DNA of 64,000 bases from contig NZ_LT670818.1 of NCBI RefSeq assembly GCF_900129505.1, forward strand, positions 2,542,001 to 2,606,000, given 5' to 3'. The notes under the pieces are model-generated. The model did no database searches and had not been told where the DNA came from. It worked only from the letters and a program-made list of their open reading frames with translations. A program made the position numbers and the translations under genes. Below, in pieces: positions 24,799 through 33,865 of this stretch; the stretch's first letter is position 1; every line of letters begins with the position of its first letter. The DNA comes from Bradyrhizobium erythrophlei (lineage in GTDB: Bacteria; Pseudomonadota; Alphaproteobacteria; Rhizobiales; Xanthobacteraceae).

Positions 24799-27700
24799 AT
24801 GGACCGTCTCGTCGCCTTTGCTGTCAACCGCCGCTTTCTGATGGTCGGGCTGTTTGCTGCCGTGATCATCGGCGGGCTGGTCGCGTTCCAGCAATTGAAC
24901 ATCGAGGCCTACCCCGACCCGACGCCGCCGATGGTCGATGTCGTGACCCAGAGCCCCGGTCTCTCGGCTGAGGAAATCGAGCGTTACATCACGATTCCGC
25001 TGGAGACCCAGGTTGCCGGCATCAAGAATCTGAAAGTGATTCGGACCATCTCGCTGTACGGCCTGTCCGACGTCAAACTGCAGTTTTCCTTCGACTACAC
25101 CTACGACCAGGCGCTGCAACAGGTGCTGAACCGGCTGTCGCAGTTGGCGCCTTTGTTGAACAATGCCCAGCCGCAGATCTCGCCGCTCAGCCCGATCGGC
25201 GAAATCTACCGCTATCGGCTGGTAGGGCCGCCCAACTACTCCGTGCTCGATCTCAAGACATTGCAGGACTGGGTCCTGCAGCGCCGCTTCAAGGTGGTGC
25301 CGGGGGTGATCGATGTCACCGGCTGGGGCGGTCGGACGAAAACCTACGAGCTTCAGGTCGATTTCAACAAGCTGGTCGCCAACGGGCTGACGTTGCCGCA
25401 ACTGTTGCAGGCGGTGAGCAATGCGAACCTCAATGTGGGCGGCAACACCGTCAATATCGGCTCGCAATCCGCGGTCGTGCGCGGCGTGGGTCTGATCCGC
25501 TCCATCGACGCCCTCGCCAACACCATGATCACGTCGAGCAACGGCACGGCGGTGCTTGTCAAGGATGTCGCGAATGTTCAGGTCGGCGAGCAGCCGAGGC
25601 TTGGAATCGCCGGCCAGGACCAGGCCGACGACATCGTCCAGGGCATCGTCCTGATGCGGCGCGGCGAGCAGAGTTCACCGACCATCGCCCGCGTCGAGGA
25701 GTTGGTCGCGACCATCAACGATTCCACCATTTTGCCCCCGGGGGTCCGGATCGAACGTATCTACGATCGCAAGGATCTGATCGAAACCACGACCCATACC
25801 GTCCTCGAGAACATGGTTGTCGGCATCGGTCTGATCGTGTTCCTGCAGTGGATATTCCTCGGCGATCTGCGCAGCGCCTTGATCGTCGGCGCTACCATTC
25901 CGTTTGCACTGTTTTTCGCAGTCAGCATTCTCGTGCTGCGCGGCGAGTCTGCCAATCTGCTGTCGGTGGGTGCGATCGATTTCGGGCTGATCGTCGATGC
26001 TACTGTCATCATGGTGGAAGCGATCTTCCGCCGCCTGTCGCACACCGTCAGGCTCTCGGAGAGCGAGCAGGCCGCTATCTCCGCTCACACCGCCATGGGC
26101 ATGAAGCACCATGCCATTCTCACGGCTTCGGCCGACGTATCGCGGTCGATCTTCTTCGCAGCCGCTATCATCATCGCGGCGTTCCTGCCGTTATTCACGC
26201 TGAGCGGCGTCGAAGGCAACATTTTCAGCCCGATGGCCCGGACCTACGCCTATGCGCTGGCTGGCGGTCTGCTCGCGACATTCACGATCACCCCCGCGCT
26301 GAGCGCGATCATTTTGCCGGCGCATGTCGAGGAAACCGAGACCCTCATCATGCGGTTTCTGCACCGCATCTACATGCCGGTGCTGGCCCGCTCGCTGGCC
26401 CATCGCCGGATCGTCCTGGCGGGTGCGGGCGCGCTGATCGTGATGACGGTCATCGCCGTGCGCATGCTGGGATTGGAATTTCTGCCGAAACTCGAGGAAG
26501 GCAATCTCTGGATCCGGGCGACGCTGCCGCCGACGATCTCGCTGCAGGAAGGCAATTCCTACGTCAACGAGATGCGCAAGGTGATCGCCGCCCGGCCGGA
26601 GGTGGAATCGGTGGTTTCCCAGCACGGCCGGCCCGATGACGGCACCGATGCAGCGGGCTTCTTCAACGCGGAATTCTTCGCACCACTGAAGCCCGCGAAG
26701 CAATGGCCGGATCGGGAGGACAAGGACGAACTGACGGCCAAGCTGCTGGCGGATTTGCAGGACAAGTTTCCCGGCGTCGAGTTCAACTTCTCGCAATATC
26801 TGCAGGACAATGTCTCCGAAGCCGTGTCCGGCGTGAAGGGGGAGAACTCCATCAAGCTCTACGGTAACGACCTGCAGGCGCTCACCGACACCGCCAACAA
26901 GATCAAAGCGCAGCTGGCGACGGTGCAGGGAATTACCGACCTCGCGGTTTTCACGTCGCTCGGCCAGCCGACGATCCAGATCGAGATCGATCGCGCGCGG
27001 GCCGCCCGCTACGGGCTTTCGCCGGGCGATATCAACACCACGATCCGGACCGCGATCGGGGGCGACAGTGCCGGCGACTTTTATGAACCGGGCAGCGACC
27101 GTCATTTCCCGATCATCGTGCGCCTGGCGCCGCAATACCGGAAAAGCGCCGAAGCAATCCAGAATTTGCGGATCGGCGCCCAGGGGCCGAACGGCATCAC
27201 CCAGGTGCCGCTAAGCGAGGTGGCGACGATCAAACTGGTGTCGGGCGCGGCGTACATCTACCGCGAACAGCAGGAGAGGTATCTTCCGATCAAATTCTCG
27301 GTGCGCGAACGCGACCTTGGCAGCGCCATCCAGGAAGCTCAGCAGAAAGTCGCAGCCAACGTGCAGTTGCCACCCGGCTCGCGCGTCGAGTGGGTCGGCG
27401 AGTTCGGCAACCTGCAGGACGCTATCAAGCGGCTGTCGATCGTGGTGCCGATCAGCCTGACGCTGATCGCGATGCTGATCTGGTTCAATTTCGGATCCGT
27501 GGTGGACACGGTTCTGACCATGAGCGTGATCCCGATGGCGGTATTCGGCGGAATTCTTGGACTGCTGTTGACCGGCATCCCCTTCAGCGTTTCCGCAGCC
27601 ATCGGATTCATCGCGCTGTTCGGCATTTCGGTGATGGACGGCATCATCATCATCTCTCAGTATAACCAGCTCATCGACGAGGGCATGGAGCGGGGCAGGG

Positions 27701-27957
27701 CGATCCTGCGCACCGGCGAGCTTCAGTTGCGGCCGGTGCTGATGACCTGCGTGGTGGCAGGCATCGGCTTGCTGCCGGCTGCGGTATCGTCCGGGATTGG
27801 ATCGCAGGTGCAAAAGCCGCTGGCCGTCGTGGTAGTGGCCGGCATGATGCTGGCGCCCGTCGTCATCCTCGTCACGTTGCCTGCATTGATTTCGATGTTC
27901 TCGCGCCGAAGCCGATCCGGCCTGGCCGCGGAAGGCCATCTGGCGCCGGCGGAATGA
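24799..27957 (+). CDS. HME-RND efflux pump (CusA/CzcA family)
   Basis: A 1052-residue inner-membrane proton antiporter, of normal length. TM1 VGLFAAVIIGGLVAFQQ is followed by the porter domain (IEAYPDPTPPMVDVVTQSPG, EIERYITIPLE), TM2-6 with the heavy-metal signature VGAIDFGLIVDATVIMVEAI in TM4, the second porter domain, and TM8-12 (FGISVMDGIIIISQYN, LMTCVVAGIGLLPAAVSSGI). AGGAA precedes the ATG. It forms a tripartite pump with adaptor and TolC-like genes on either side. Metal specificity cannot be read from sequence alone; no metal regulator is adjacent. Confidence 0.93.
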   Translation: MDRLVAFAVNRRFLMVGLFAAVIIGGLVAFQQLNIEAYPDPTPPMVDVVTQSPGLSAEEIERYITIPLETQVAGIKNLKVIRTISLYGLSDVKLQFSFDYTYDQALQQVLNRLSQLAPLLNNAQPQISPLSPIGEIYRYRLVGPPNYSVLDLKTLQDWVLQRRFKVVPGVIDVTGWGGRTKTYELQVDFNKLVANGLTLPQLLQAVSNANLNVGGNTVNIGSQSAVVRGVGLIRSIDALANTMITSSNGTAVLVKDVANVQVGEQPRLGIAGQDQADDIVQGIVLMRRGEQSSPTIARVEELVATINDSTILPPGVRIERIYDRKDLIETTTHTVLENMVVGIGLIVFLQWIFLGDLRSALIVGATIPFALFFAVSILVLRGESANLLSVGAIDFGLIVDATVIMVEAIFRRLSHTVRLSESEQAAISAHTAMGMKHHAILTASADVSRSIFFAAAIIIAAFLPLFTLSGVEGNIFSPMARTYAYALAGGLLATFTITPALSAIILPAHVEETETLIMRFLHRIYMPVLARSLAHRRIVLAGAGALIVMTVIAVRMLGLEFLPKLEEGNLWIRATLPPTISLQEGNSYVNEMRKVIAARPEVESVVSQHGRPDDGTDAAGFFNAEFFAPLKPAKQWPDREDKDELTAKLLADLQDKFPGVEFNFSQYLQDNVSEAVSGVKGENSIKLYGNDLQALTDTANKIKAQLATVQGITDLAVFTSLGQPTIQIEIDRARAARYGLSPGDINTTIRTAIGGDSAGDFYEPGSDRHFPIIVRLAPQYRKSAEAIQNLRIGAQGPNGITQVPLSEVATIKLVSGAAYIYREQQERYLPIKFSVRERDLGSAIQEAQQKVAANVQLPPGSRVEWVGEFGNLQDAIKRLSIVVPISLTLIAMLIWFNFGSVVDTVLTMSVIPMAVFGGILGLLLTGIPFSVSAAIGFIALFGISVMDGIIIISQYNQLIDEGMERGRAILRTGELQLRPVLMTCVVAGIGLLPAAVSSGIGSQVQKPLAVVVVAGMMLAPVVILVTLPALISMFSRRSRSGLAAEGHLAPAE

Positions 27958-27985
27958 GGGCCAACGGGATGGTCGAGGATGAGTT

Positions 27986-29413
27986 GTGAGTGACGCTGGT
28001 GCCGCATATGCCCTGGGTTTCCGCAAGGTGGGACTCCGCGTCGCTTGGCTGCTGCCTTGCGCAGTTGCCATCATCAATTCGGCTGCGATCGGTTCGTCAA
28101 CCGCAGAAAGCTTGCCGGAAGCCCTGGTGAAGGGCTACCAGTCGAATCCGCAGCTCAACGCGGATCGCGCCCGGCAACGCGGGACGGATGAAAATGTACC
28201 GCAGGCCCTGGCGGGTTATCGGCCGCAGCTTGTAGCAAGCCTGAGCGCGGGGCTGCAGTCGGTGCGTAATCTGTTGCCTGACAATACGGTGCAGGGTGCC
28301 ACGTTGCGTCCGTGGACGATCGGTTTGACCGTGACTCAGGTCCTGTTCAACGGCTTCAAGACCGCCAACAGCGTTCGCGTGGCTGAATTTCAGGTCCAGT
28401 CCGGACGCGAGGCGCTGCGAAACACCGGCCAGGGCGTCCTCCTGGACGGGGTGACGGCCTATATGAATGTGCTCGCCAATCAGGCGCTGGTAGAAGCGCA
28501 GCGCACAAATGTCGCGGTGCTCCGTGAAATCCAGGCGACGACCAAGAAGCGTCTGGATGCCGGCGACGTGACGCCGACGGATACGGCGCAGGCCGAGGCG
28601 CGGTTGAGCCGGGGACTGGCCGATCTCAATGCGGCGGAAGTGGCGCTGGCCATCAGCAAGGCGACATACACCCAGGTCATCGGCGACAATCCGGCTCAAT
28701 TGGTCGCCGCGGCGCCGGTCGATCGGCTGTCGCCGCCGACGCTCGCTGCGGCCACGGAAACCGCAAGCCATGAAAATCCGGCCGTGCTCGGCGCCGGTTT
28801 CGACGTCGATGTGGCTCAAACCACGATCAAGGTCGCGGAGAGCAGTTTGCTGCCGACGGTGGCAGTGCAGGGGAGCGTCAGCCGCTCGCGGGATTCGGAT
28901 TCAACGCTTAGTACATTCGCCACCGACCAGGCGTCGGTCGTGGGCCAGATCAATGTGCCGATCTACGATGGCGGCACCGCGGCTTCGCAAACCCGGCAGG
29001 CGAAGGAACTGACGTCGCAAAGCCGCATGGTGCTGGAACAGGTCAGGAATCAAACGCGAACCGCAGTCGTCGGCGCATGGGTGTCCAACGAAGGAACCAA
29101 GGTGGCGCTTACGGCAGCCGAGTCCGAGGTGCGAGCCGCCGGCATCGCGCTCGAGGGCGTCCGGCGCGAGGCGGCGGGCGGACAGCGCACCACGATCGAT
29201 GTCCTCAATGCCCAGCAGGATCTGACCATGGCGCGCTCGAGGCAAATTCTGGCGCAGCGCGACCGTGTGATCGCGTCCTACACGCTCCTGAGCGCGGTCG
29301 GGCGGCTTGACGTACACACCCTCAATCTGAACACGCCGGATTATCTTCCGGAGGTTCACTACCATCAGGTGCGCGATGCGTGGCACGGCCTTCGTACGCC
29401 CTCCGGTCAATGA
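27986..29413 (+). CDS. TolC-family outer-membrane efflux channel
   Basis: A 475-residue channel protein with a GTG start (27986) and a signal-like helix around residues 13-35 (VGLRVAWLLPCAVAIINSAA). Two OEP repeats are visible: first LPEALVKGYQSNPQLNADRA, LTVTQVLFNGFKT, TQAEARL-type helix; second NPAVLGAGFDVDVAQTTIKV, INVPIYDGGTAASQTRQAKE, and TTIDVLNAQQDLTMARSRQI. The pattern is closest to TolC itself rather than CzcC. It starts 29 bp after the pump and completes the tripartite system. Confidence 0.9.
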   Translation: MSDAGAAYALGFRKVGLRVAWLLPCAVAIINSAAIGSSTAESLPEALVKGYQSNPQLNADRARQRGTDENVPQALAGYRPQLVASLSAGLQSVRNLLPDNTVQGATLRPWTIGLTVTQVLFNGFKTANSVRVAEFQVQSGREALRNTGQGVLLDGVTAYMNVLANQALVEAQRTNVAVLREIQATTKKRLDAGDVTPTDTAQAEARLSRGLADLNAAEVALAISKATYTQVIGDNPAQLVAAAPVDRLSPPTLAAATETASHENPAVLGAGFDVDVAQTTIKVAESSLLPTVAVQGSVSRSRDSDSTLSTFATDQASVVGQINVPIYDGGTAASQTRQAKELTSQSRMVLEQVRNQTRTAVVGAWVSNEGTKVALTAAESEVRAAGIALEGVRREAAGGQRTTIDVLNAQQDLTMARSRQILAQRDRVIASYTLLSAVGRLDVHTLNLNTPDYLPEVHYHQVRDAWHGLRTPSGQ

Positions 29414-29437
29414 AGCGGCCGACACGGGGAGAGAGAC

Positions 29438-29702
29438 ATGATCAGCGGAAGGCAGGCGATCAGGGCGTTTCTCGTCGCGGCGACAATCACATCATCGCTA
29501 ACGCTTCCTGCCTATTCACAGGGCTTCGGGAAAAGGGGGTGGTGGGCCGGGATCGGGATACCCGCTCGAAAAGCATCCGCCGGTCGATGAAAAAGCTTAC
29601 AAGGCCGCGCTTGAGCGAAGACCGACGCCCGACCAGAAATACGATCCCTGGGGAGTCGCGCGTCCAGCTGAACCGGCGAAGGCTACGAAGAAATCAAACT
29701 AG
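29438..29702 (+). pseudogene. Small exported protein gene with a one-base frameshift, interrupted at its stop by an IS element
   Basis: Starts MISGRQAIRAFLVAATITSS with a signal peptide (to about AYSQG) and GGGGAGAGA as ribosome site. At GGGAAAAGGGGG (29528-29539) the frame shifts: removing one A restores a continuous reading GFGKGGGGPGSGYPLEKHPP, then VDEKAYKAALERRP, QKYDPWGVARPAEPAKATKK. As written it stops early at codon 50. The homopolymer context makes either a sequencing error or slippage possible. The C-terminal TAG spans the left end of the IS630 element; before insertion the end would have been SNY-stop. Confidence 0.6.
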
Positions 29703-29740
29703 TACCGCTGCACGGTGAATTTGACGGGTTGAATACTGGA

Positions 29741-30019
29741 TCAAAGTAGCTCGGGAAGCTGCTGAGGATCAACGAGGAGTTCGATACTGCGGGCGACCCT
29801 CGGCTGCCGTCTGATGAAACCTGCCCGTTCGAGCGTCAGCACCATCTGATGAACGGATGGTGGGCTGACGCGAAAATATTCTTGCATGTCGGCTTCCGCC
29901 GGCGGCCTGCGATGCAGCCGCGTGTAGAGGTGGATAAACGCCAGATACTGCCCTTGCTTGGGCGTGAAGTTTTTTGCAGCGGGACTCACGCCGGCCATCC
30001 GATTCAGCTGTTCGTCCAA
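29741..30019 (-). CDS. LexA/MarR-like winged-helix DNA-binding protein carried by the IS
   Basis: A 92-residue protein, mostly one DNA-binding domain like the N-terminus of LexA: FTPKQGQYLAFIHLYTRLHR, RPPAEADMQEYFRVSPPSVH, QMVLTLERAGFIRRQPRVAR, ending SIELLVDPQQLPELL. No autoprotease or dimer domain. It is divergent from the transposase, with starts only 25 bp apart, and both lie within the inverted repeats, so it could repress transposase transcription. That is inference; I recall similar genes beside IS630 copies in other genomes. Confidence 0.75.
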   Translation of the reverse strand: MDEQLNRMAGVSPAAKNFTPKQGQYLAFIHLYTRLHRRPPAEADMQEYFRVSPPSVHQMVLTLERAGFIRRQPRVARSIELLVDPQQLPELL

Positions 30020-30044
30020 GCCTCACACGAGCGAGGAGGCAGGG

Positions 30045-31184
30045 ATGAATGTACGCTATCGGGTCGAACTGAGCCAAACCGAGCGGGCAGAACTCACAGC
30101 GCTTTTGAGTGGCGGCAAGCACGCCGCGCGCAAGCTCAAGCGAGCGCAGATTTTACTGGCTGCCGATGCAGGCGCGAGCGACGAAGCAATCGCCACCGGT
30201 GTCGGCGCAAGCGGCTCGACTATCTACCGGACCAAGCGCCGCTTCGTGCTCGGCAACCTGGAGGCGGCGCTGAGCGAGGAGCCGCGCCCCGGAGCGGCCC
30301 GCAAGCTCTCAGGGAAGGAGGAAGCCCTGCTGGTTGCGACGGCCTGTTCGAGCCCACCCAAAGGCCGGGCGCGTTGGACCCTGGAACTCCTGGCGGGCGA
30401 GTTGGTCAGGCTCACCGAGCACGACGACATCTCCCGAGAGACTGTGCGCCGGCGCCTGGCTGAAAACGACCTCAAGCCCTGGCGCAAGGACATGTGGTGC
30501 ATTCCGCAGGTCGACGGCGAGTACGTCGCCCGCATGGAGGATGTGCTCGACCTTTATGCCGAACAGCCCGATTCGAAGCGCCCGGTGGTCTGCTTCGACG
30601 AGAGCCCAACCCAGCTCATCGGCGAAGTCCGCCAGCCGATCCCAGCCGCGCCGGGCCAACTTGAGCGCTACGATTGTGAGTACAAGCGCAATGGCACGGT
30701 CAACCTGTTCATCTTCCTCGACGTGCACCGGCCCTGGCGCAAGGTCAAAGTCACTGACAGCCGCGCTGCGGTCGACTTCGCCGCCTGCATGCGCGAACTC
30801 GCCAATGTTCACTTCCCAAAGGCAGAGCGCATCCGGGTCGTGTTGGACAATCTATCGACCCACTCAGTCGGCGCGCTTTACCAAGCCTTCCCGCCGGCCG
30901 AGGCGCGACGCATCTTGCGCCGGCTGGAGTTCCACTACGTCCCCAAGCACGCCAGCTGGCTGAATATGGTGGAGATCGAGATTGGCGTGCTGCGCAGTCA
31001 GTGTCTGGACAGACGCATCGACAACCGGCAACAACTCGTATCCGAGATCGCCGCCTGGGAGCGGCAGCGCAACGCTTCACGCGCCCGCATCAAATGGATG
31101 TTCACAACCGAGAAAGCCCGCGCCAAAATGGGCCGTGCCTATCCCTCGGAAGGCTCTAAAACGCCCTCGCCCAATGAATCATAA
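30045..31184 (+). CDS. IS630-family transposase
   Basis: The start at 30045 (MNVRYRVELSQTERAELTAL) follows GAGGAGG; the longer frame from 29958 overlaps the divergent gene. 379 residues: an N-terminal HTH (KRAQILLAADAGASDEAIAT, GSTIYRTKRRF), a linker helix-turn (SRETVRRRLAENDLKPWRK), and a complete DDE domain with Asp in VVCFDESPTQL, Asp in IRVVLDNLSTHS and Glu in ASWLNMVEIEIGVL. Intact and of full length. Confidence 0.93.
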   Translation: MNVRYRVELSQTERAELTALLSGGKHAARKLKRAQILLAADAGASDEAIATGVGASGSTIYRTKRRFVLGNLEAALSEEPRPGAARKLSGKEEALLVATACSSPPKGRARWTLELLAGELVRLTEHDDISRETVRRRLAENDLKPWRKDMWCIPQVDGEYVARMEDVLDLYAEQPDSKRPVVCFDESPTQLIGEVRQPIPAAPGQLERYDCEYKRNGTVNLFIFLDVHRPWRKVKVTDSRAAVDFAACMRELANVHFPKAERIRVVLDNLSTHSVGALYQAFPPAEARRILRRLEFHYVPKHASWLNMVEIEIGVLRSQCLDRRIDNRQQLVSEIAAWERQRNASRARIKWMFTTEKARAKMGRAYPSEGSKTPSPNES

Positions 31185-31300
31185 TCACTGTGCGGTACTA
31201 CTAGGAATGAGCCACAATAGATGAGGAACCGTCTCGGCAACCATCGCATTTTGTGAAGGTGAGGGCATTCGCGGATGGCCTCACAGTTTCAGGGGACACC

Positions 31301-32062
31301 ATGACAGAACACATCATTGTTTCGGACGAAGAATCCACACGCACCATCACGATGCGGCGTCCGGAAAAGAAAAACACGCTGACGCAGGACATGTACCTCG
31401 CGATGAGCGACGCGATCGACTCGGCGCAGTCCAATCGCGCGATCCGCTGCCTCATCCTGACCGGCCGTTCGGGCGTCTTTACTGCTGGCAATGATATCGG
31501 GGATTTCCTGCAGGCAGCGACCGCAAAGGACGATGTGGCGCGGCCGAGAAACGCAGTCATCTTTCTGCAATCGCTGGTGAACAACCAGAAACCGATCATT
31601 GCCGCGGTGGACGGCATCGCCATCGGGATAGGCACCACCATGGTGTTTCATTGCGACTACGTCATTGCCAGTACGACGGCGAAATTTCAATCGCCCTTTA
31701 TTCAATACGGTCTTGTCCCCGAAGGGGCGTCCAGCCTGCTGCTGCCGCGGATGGTAGGTCACCAGCGCGCCTTTGCCATGCTGGTGATGGGCCGACCCAT
31801 GAGTGCCGAGGACGCCCGCGAGGCGGGTTTCGTTAACACGATTGTCGCGCCGGGCCATGCCGTCGTCGAGGCCCGAAAGGTGGCGCGCGAGATCTGCGCA
31901 TTGCCGGCGGACGCGGTGGCGATCTCCCGGAAATTATTGAAGCTGCCGACCGAGGATCTCGTCCGCAGAATCGGTCAGGAAGATCATTTCTTCGGCGAGC
32001 GGATGCGTTCGCCTGAAGCGATCGCGGCCTTCCAGAGTTTCTTTTTGCGTAAGAAGAGATGA
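31301..32062 (+). CDS. Enoyl-CoA hydratase/isomerase family protein
   Basis: A 253-residue crotonase-fold enzyme (start 31301, MTEHIIVSDEESTRTITM). Motifs: TMRRPEKKNTLTQDMYLAMS, CoA/oxyanion site GRSGVFTAGNDIGDF, IIAAVDGIAIGIGTTMVFHC, and GLVPEGASSLLLPRMVG, where Glu of PEG is the conserved acid; the first catalytic acid equivalent is not obvious, so isomerase rather than hydratase activity is possible. It begins 100 bp after the IS630 element, in which outward promoters could matter. No other fatty-acid genes adjoin. Confidence 0.87.
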   Translation: MTEHIIVSDEESTRTITMRRPEKKNTLTQDMYLAMSDAIDSAQSNRAIRCLILTGRSGVFTAGNDIGDFLQAATAKDDVARPRNAVIFLQSLVNNQKPIIAAVDGIAIGIGTTMVFHCDYVIASTTAKFQSPFIQYGLVPEGASSLLLPRMVGHQRAFAMLVMGRPMSAEDAREAGFVNTIVAPGHAVVEARKVAREICALPADAVAISRKLLKLPTEDLVRRIGQEDHFFGERMRSPEAIAAFQSFFLRKKR

Positions 32063-32332
32063 TCGCGGATTTAGCTCGGATCAGTGGCCGTTGCCACACT
32101 GCAGTATCCCGATCTATCTTGAGTTCTCAGCTTTTCGACCCCGCTTTGCCGTTTTTTTGATCGAAGGATCGCCTTGCCGATCTTTCGGGCATTAGATGAT
32201 TGATTATTGCGCTTCTGGAAAAGCGAGATCATCTTCGCTGGAAGGGACAACAAGACGCCGAACAGAGTCGTCGCGCCCAGGAAACATCGAGTCTGTTCCG
32301 TTTGGGTTGTCTCGAACCAGATGGAGGGCGCA
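32063..32332. other. Intergenic spacer
   Basis: About 270 bases without a supported gene. It carries the ribosome site GGAGGGCGCA for the next small gene at its end. No clear terminator. Confidence 0.4.
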
Positions 32333-32572
32333 ATGTACAAGAGCCTTGCTTCCATTACTGGAACATTCGCGATGATTGCCGCGGCACTCATTGTGTCCGG
32401 TCGCGCCGATGCCGGTGCATCCAATAGCGCGCCTTCGAAATACTCCCATACGAACCAACTCGCGGCGGTGCATCAGACGCGGACCGATCGACAGGCGCGG
32501 AGACCTGACATCGGCATTACGGAATATTCCTCGTCGGCTAGAGCCCGATCGCACGGGAACGCTTATCATTAG
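32333..32572 (+). CDS. Small exported basic peptide
   Basis: A 79-residue protein with an excellent ribosome site (GGAGG, spacing 6) and a signal peptide (MYKSLASITGTFAMIAAALI, cut near GRADA). The mature 50 or so residues are Ser/Arg/His-rich and polar, including HQTRTDRQARRPDIGITEYS. No cysteine pattern and no family recognised. Probably periplasmic. Confidence 0.55.
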   Translation: MYKSLASITGTFAMIAAALIVSGRADAGASNSAPSKYSHTNQLAAVHQTRTDRQARRPDIGITEYSSSARARSHGNAYH

Positions 32573-32684
32573 TTGGCCGCGCTTCCGCAGCTGCTCTGTG
32601 CGTTCATTGACAAAGGTACGCTGCGCTCGGTGTTGGCGTTGGCCTGCGCGTGTTTAGCTGGGCCGCGCGCGGGCTTTCCTAGTT

Positions 32685-33167
32685 TCAATGAAACCTGTCC
32701 CGAGGCCGTTCAGCCGGCCCCTGTGGACCCTTCGGGGTGACCCCCGCTTTGATTTCATCCGCAGTGACACGGCAGTCACCGTTCCTGTCGAACCGCAAGA
32801 TGAACGCGCTCGGCTTCTCGACGAACTCCATACGCGTGATCTTGCCATCCTGGTTTTCGTCAAAATAACCGAAGTCTGCGTCCGCCAAGGCAGCGTCGGC
32901 CTTTTGGACCGTTGCGAATTCGAACCGGTCGAGATGCCCGTCGCGGTTGCGATCCGCCGACGCAAATAACCGGTCGGCAAAACCCCTCCACTCGTCGCAG
33001 GTGTAGACGCCGTCATGATTGGCGTCCCAGACAGGTGGCCCGTTCTTGAGCATGCCGTCCTGTGCTGGCTGGGGGCTGGATTGAGCCAGAGCGAGAGATA
33101 CTCCCGCAATAACCAGCGCCATTGTCATCCCGGTCCTGCAAACGGGTCTTCCGTGCGACAAGGTCAT
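32685..33167 (-). CDS. Exported protein with four EF-hand motifs
   Basis: About 160 residues with a signal-like helix (TGMTMALVIAGVSLALAQ). Four calcium-binding loops follow: DANHDGVYTCDE, DRNRDGHLDRFE, DENQDGKITRME, DRNGDCRVTADE. The last has Cys where Gly is normal. The start is uncertain: ATG at 33167 (AGGAG very close) or 33128; the frame is also open to 33269. Such EF-hand proteins are periplasmic calcium binders in rhizobia. The function here is unknown; no calcium transporter is nearby. Confidence 0.75.
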   Translation of the reverse strand: MTLSHGRPVCRTGMTMALVIAGVSLALAQSSPQPAQDGMLKNGPPVWDANHDGVYTCDEWRGFADRLFASADRNRDGHLDRFEFATVQKADAALADADFGYFDENQDGKITRMEFVEKPSAFILRFDRNGDCRVTADEIKAGVTPKGPQGPAERPRDRFH

Positions 33168-33269
33168 TCTCCTGTTCCGGACCCGTTGCCAGGGCACCGG
33201 ACCGATTTTGCGCAGATCATGTGCCGAAGGTGACATAGTAAATCGATATGAGTTCGTGATATTTTTCAT

Positions 33270-33508
33270 TGCAAAAACGTAACAATCCCGACAGGAGTTA
33301 TATCGATCTCGCGATAACCTGGGTGAAATGGAAGCGATGCGTTCACGGGCGCGACCCGCGATCGATCACGAAGCTATGCCAGGAGCGTTCATCTAAGTAG
33401 CTTTCGTTGCTATACGGCCTCCGCCCGAGCAGTTCGAAATCATTGGAATGCAGACTTCCGCTTTTGACGCGTTAGTGACCGCCGGCATGAAGCCGGTGTG
33501 GTCGACGA
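33270..33508. other. Intergenic spacer before recombinase remnant
   Basis: About 240 bases, AT-richer near 33240-33310, which probably contains the promoter of the EF-hand gene. No gene seen. Confidence 0.35.
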
Positions 33509-33853
33509 TTAGAGCTCGATCTGCTCGGCCATATTTAGAGCGTCATCGACTTCGATCCCGAGATATCGGACGGTGCTCTCCAGCTACGTACCGCCGAGGA
33601 GGAGTTGCACCGCGCGCAGATTGCCGGTCTTGCGATAAATTTGGGCAGCCTTCGTACGCCGCATCGAGCGTGTGCCATAGAAGGCCGACTCCAAGCCGAT
33701 GCTTTCAACCCAGCGATGCACCAGCCGGGCGTATTGACAGGTAGATATGTGAGGACTTGCATGAAGTCGACTTGGGAAGAGATATCGGGAACCTGTAACC
33801 CGGAGCAATGGTAGCCAGGCTTCAACGGAATTCCTCGACTGCTCCGTGATCTC
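33509..33853 (-). pseudogene. C-terminal fragment of a tyrosine recombinase with a nonsense codon
   Basis: The frame reads SRYLFPSRLHASPHIST, then YGTRSMRRTKAAQIYRKTGN, LRAVQLLLGGT, stop, LESTVRYLGIEVDDALNMAE. The conserved active-site segment GHTK is GGT-stop: His has become Gly and Lys has become TAG. The catalytic R (HSMRR-type, here TRSMRRT) and the Y (TVRYLG) are still visible. The N-terminal half is missing and the fragment is joined to a PAS fragment at about 33853. The gene is dead. Confidence 0.75.
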
Positions 33854-33865
33854 GAACTGGACTGG

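Larger units (their letters stand above)
29702..31198. mobile_element. IS630-family element with passenger winged-helix gene
   Basis: Ends are defined by short imperfect inverted repeats: left GTACCGCTGCACGGTGAATT from 29702 and right (complement) GTACCGCACAGTGATTAT ending at 31198, flanked by a TA duplication (29700-29701 and 31199-31200), as expected of the IS630/Tc1-mariner superfamily. The 1497-bp element holds a plus-strand transposase and, unusually for this family (normally one gene, about 1.1-1.2 kb), a divergent minus-strand winged-helix gene. Transposase looks intact, so the element may be recent. Confidence 0.65.
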
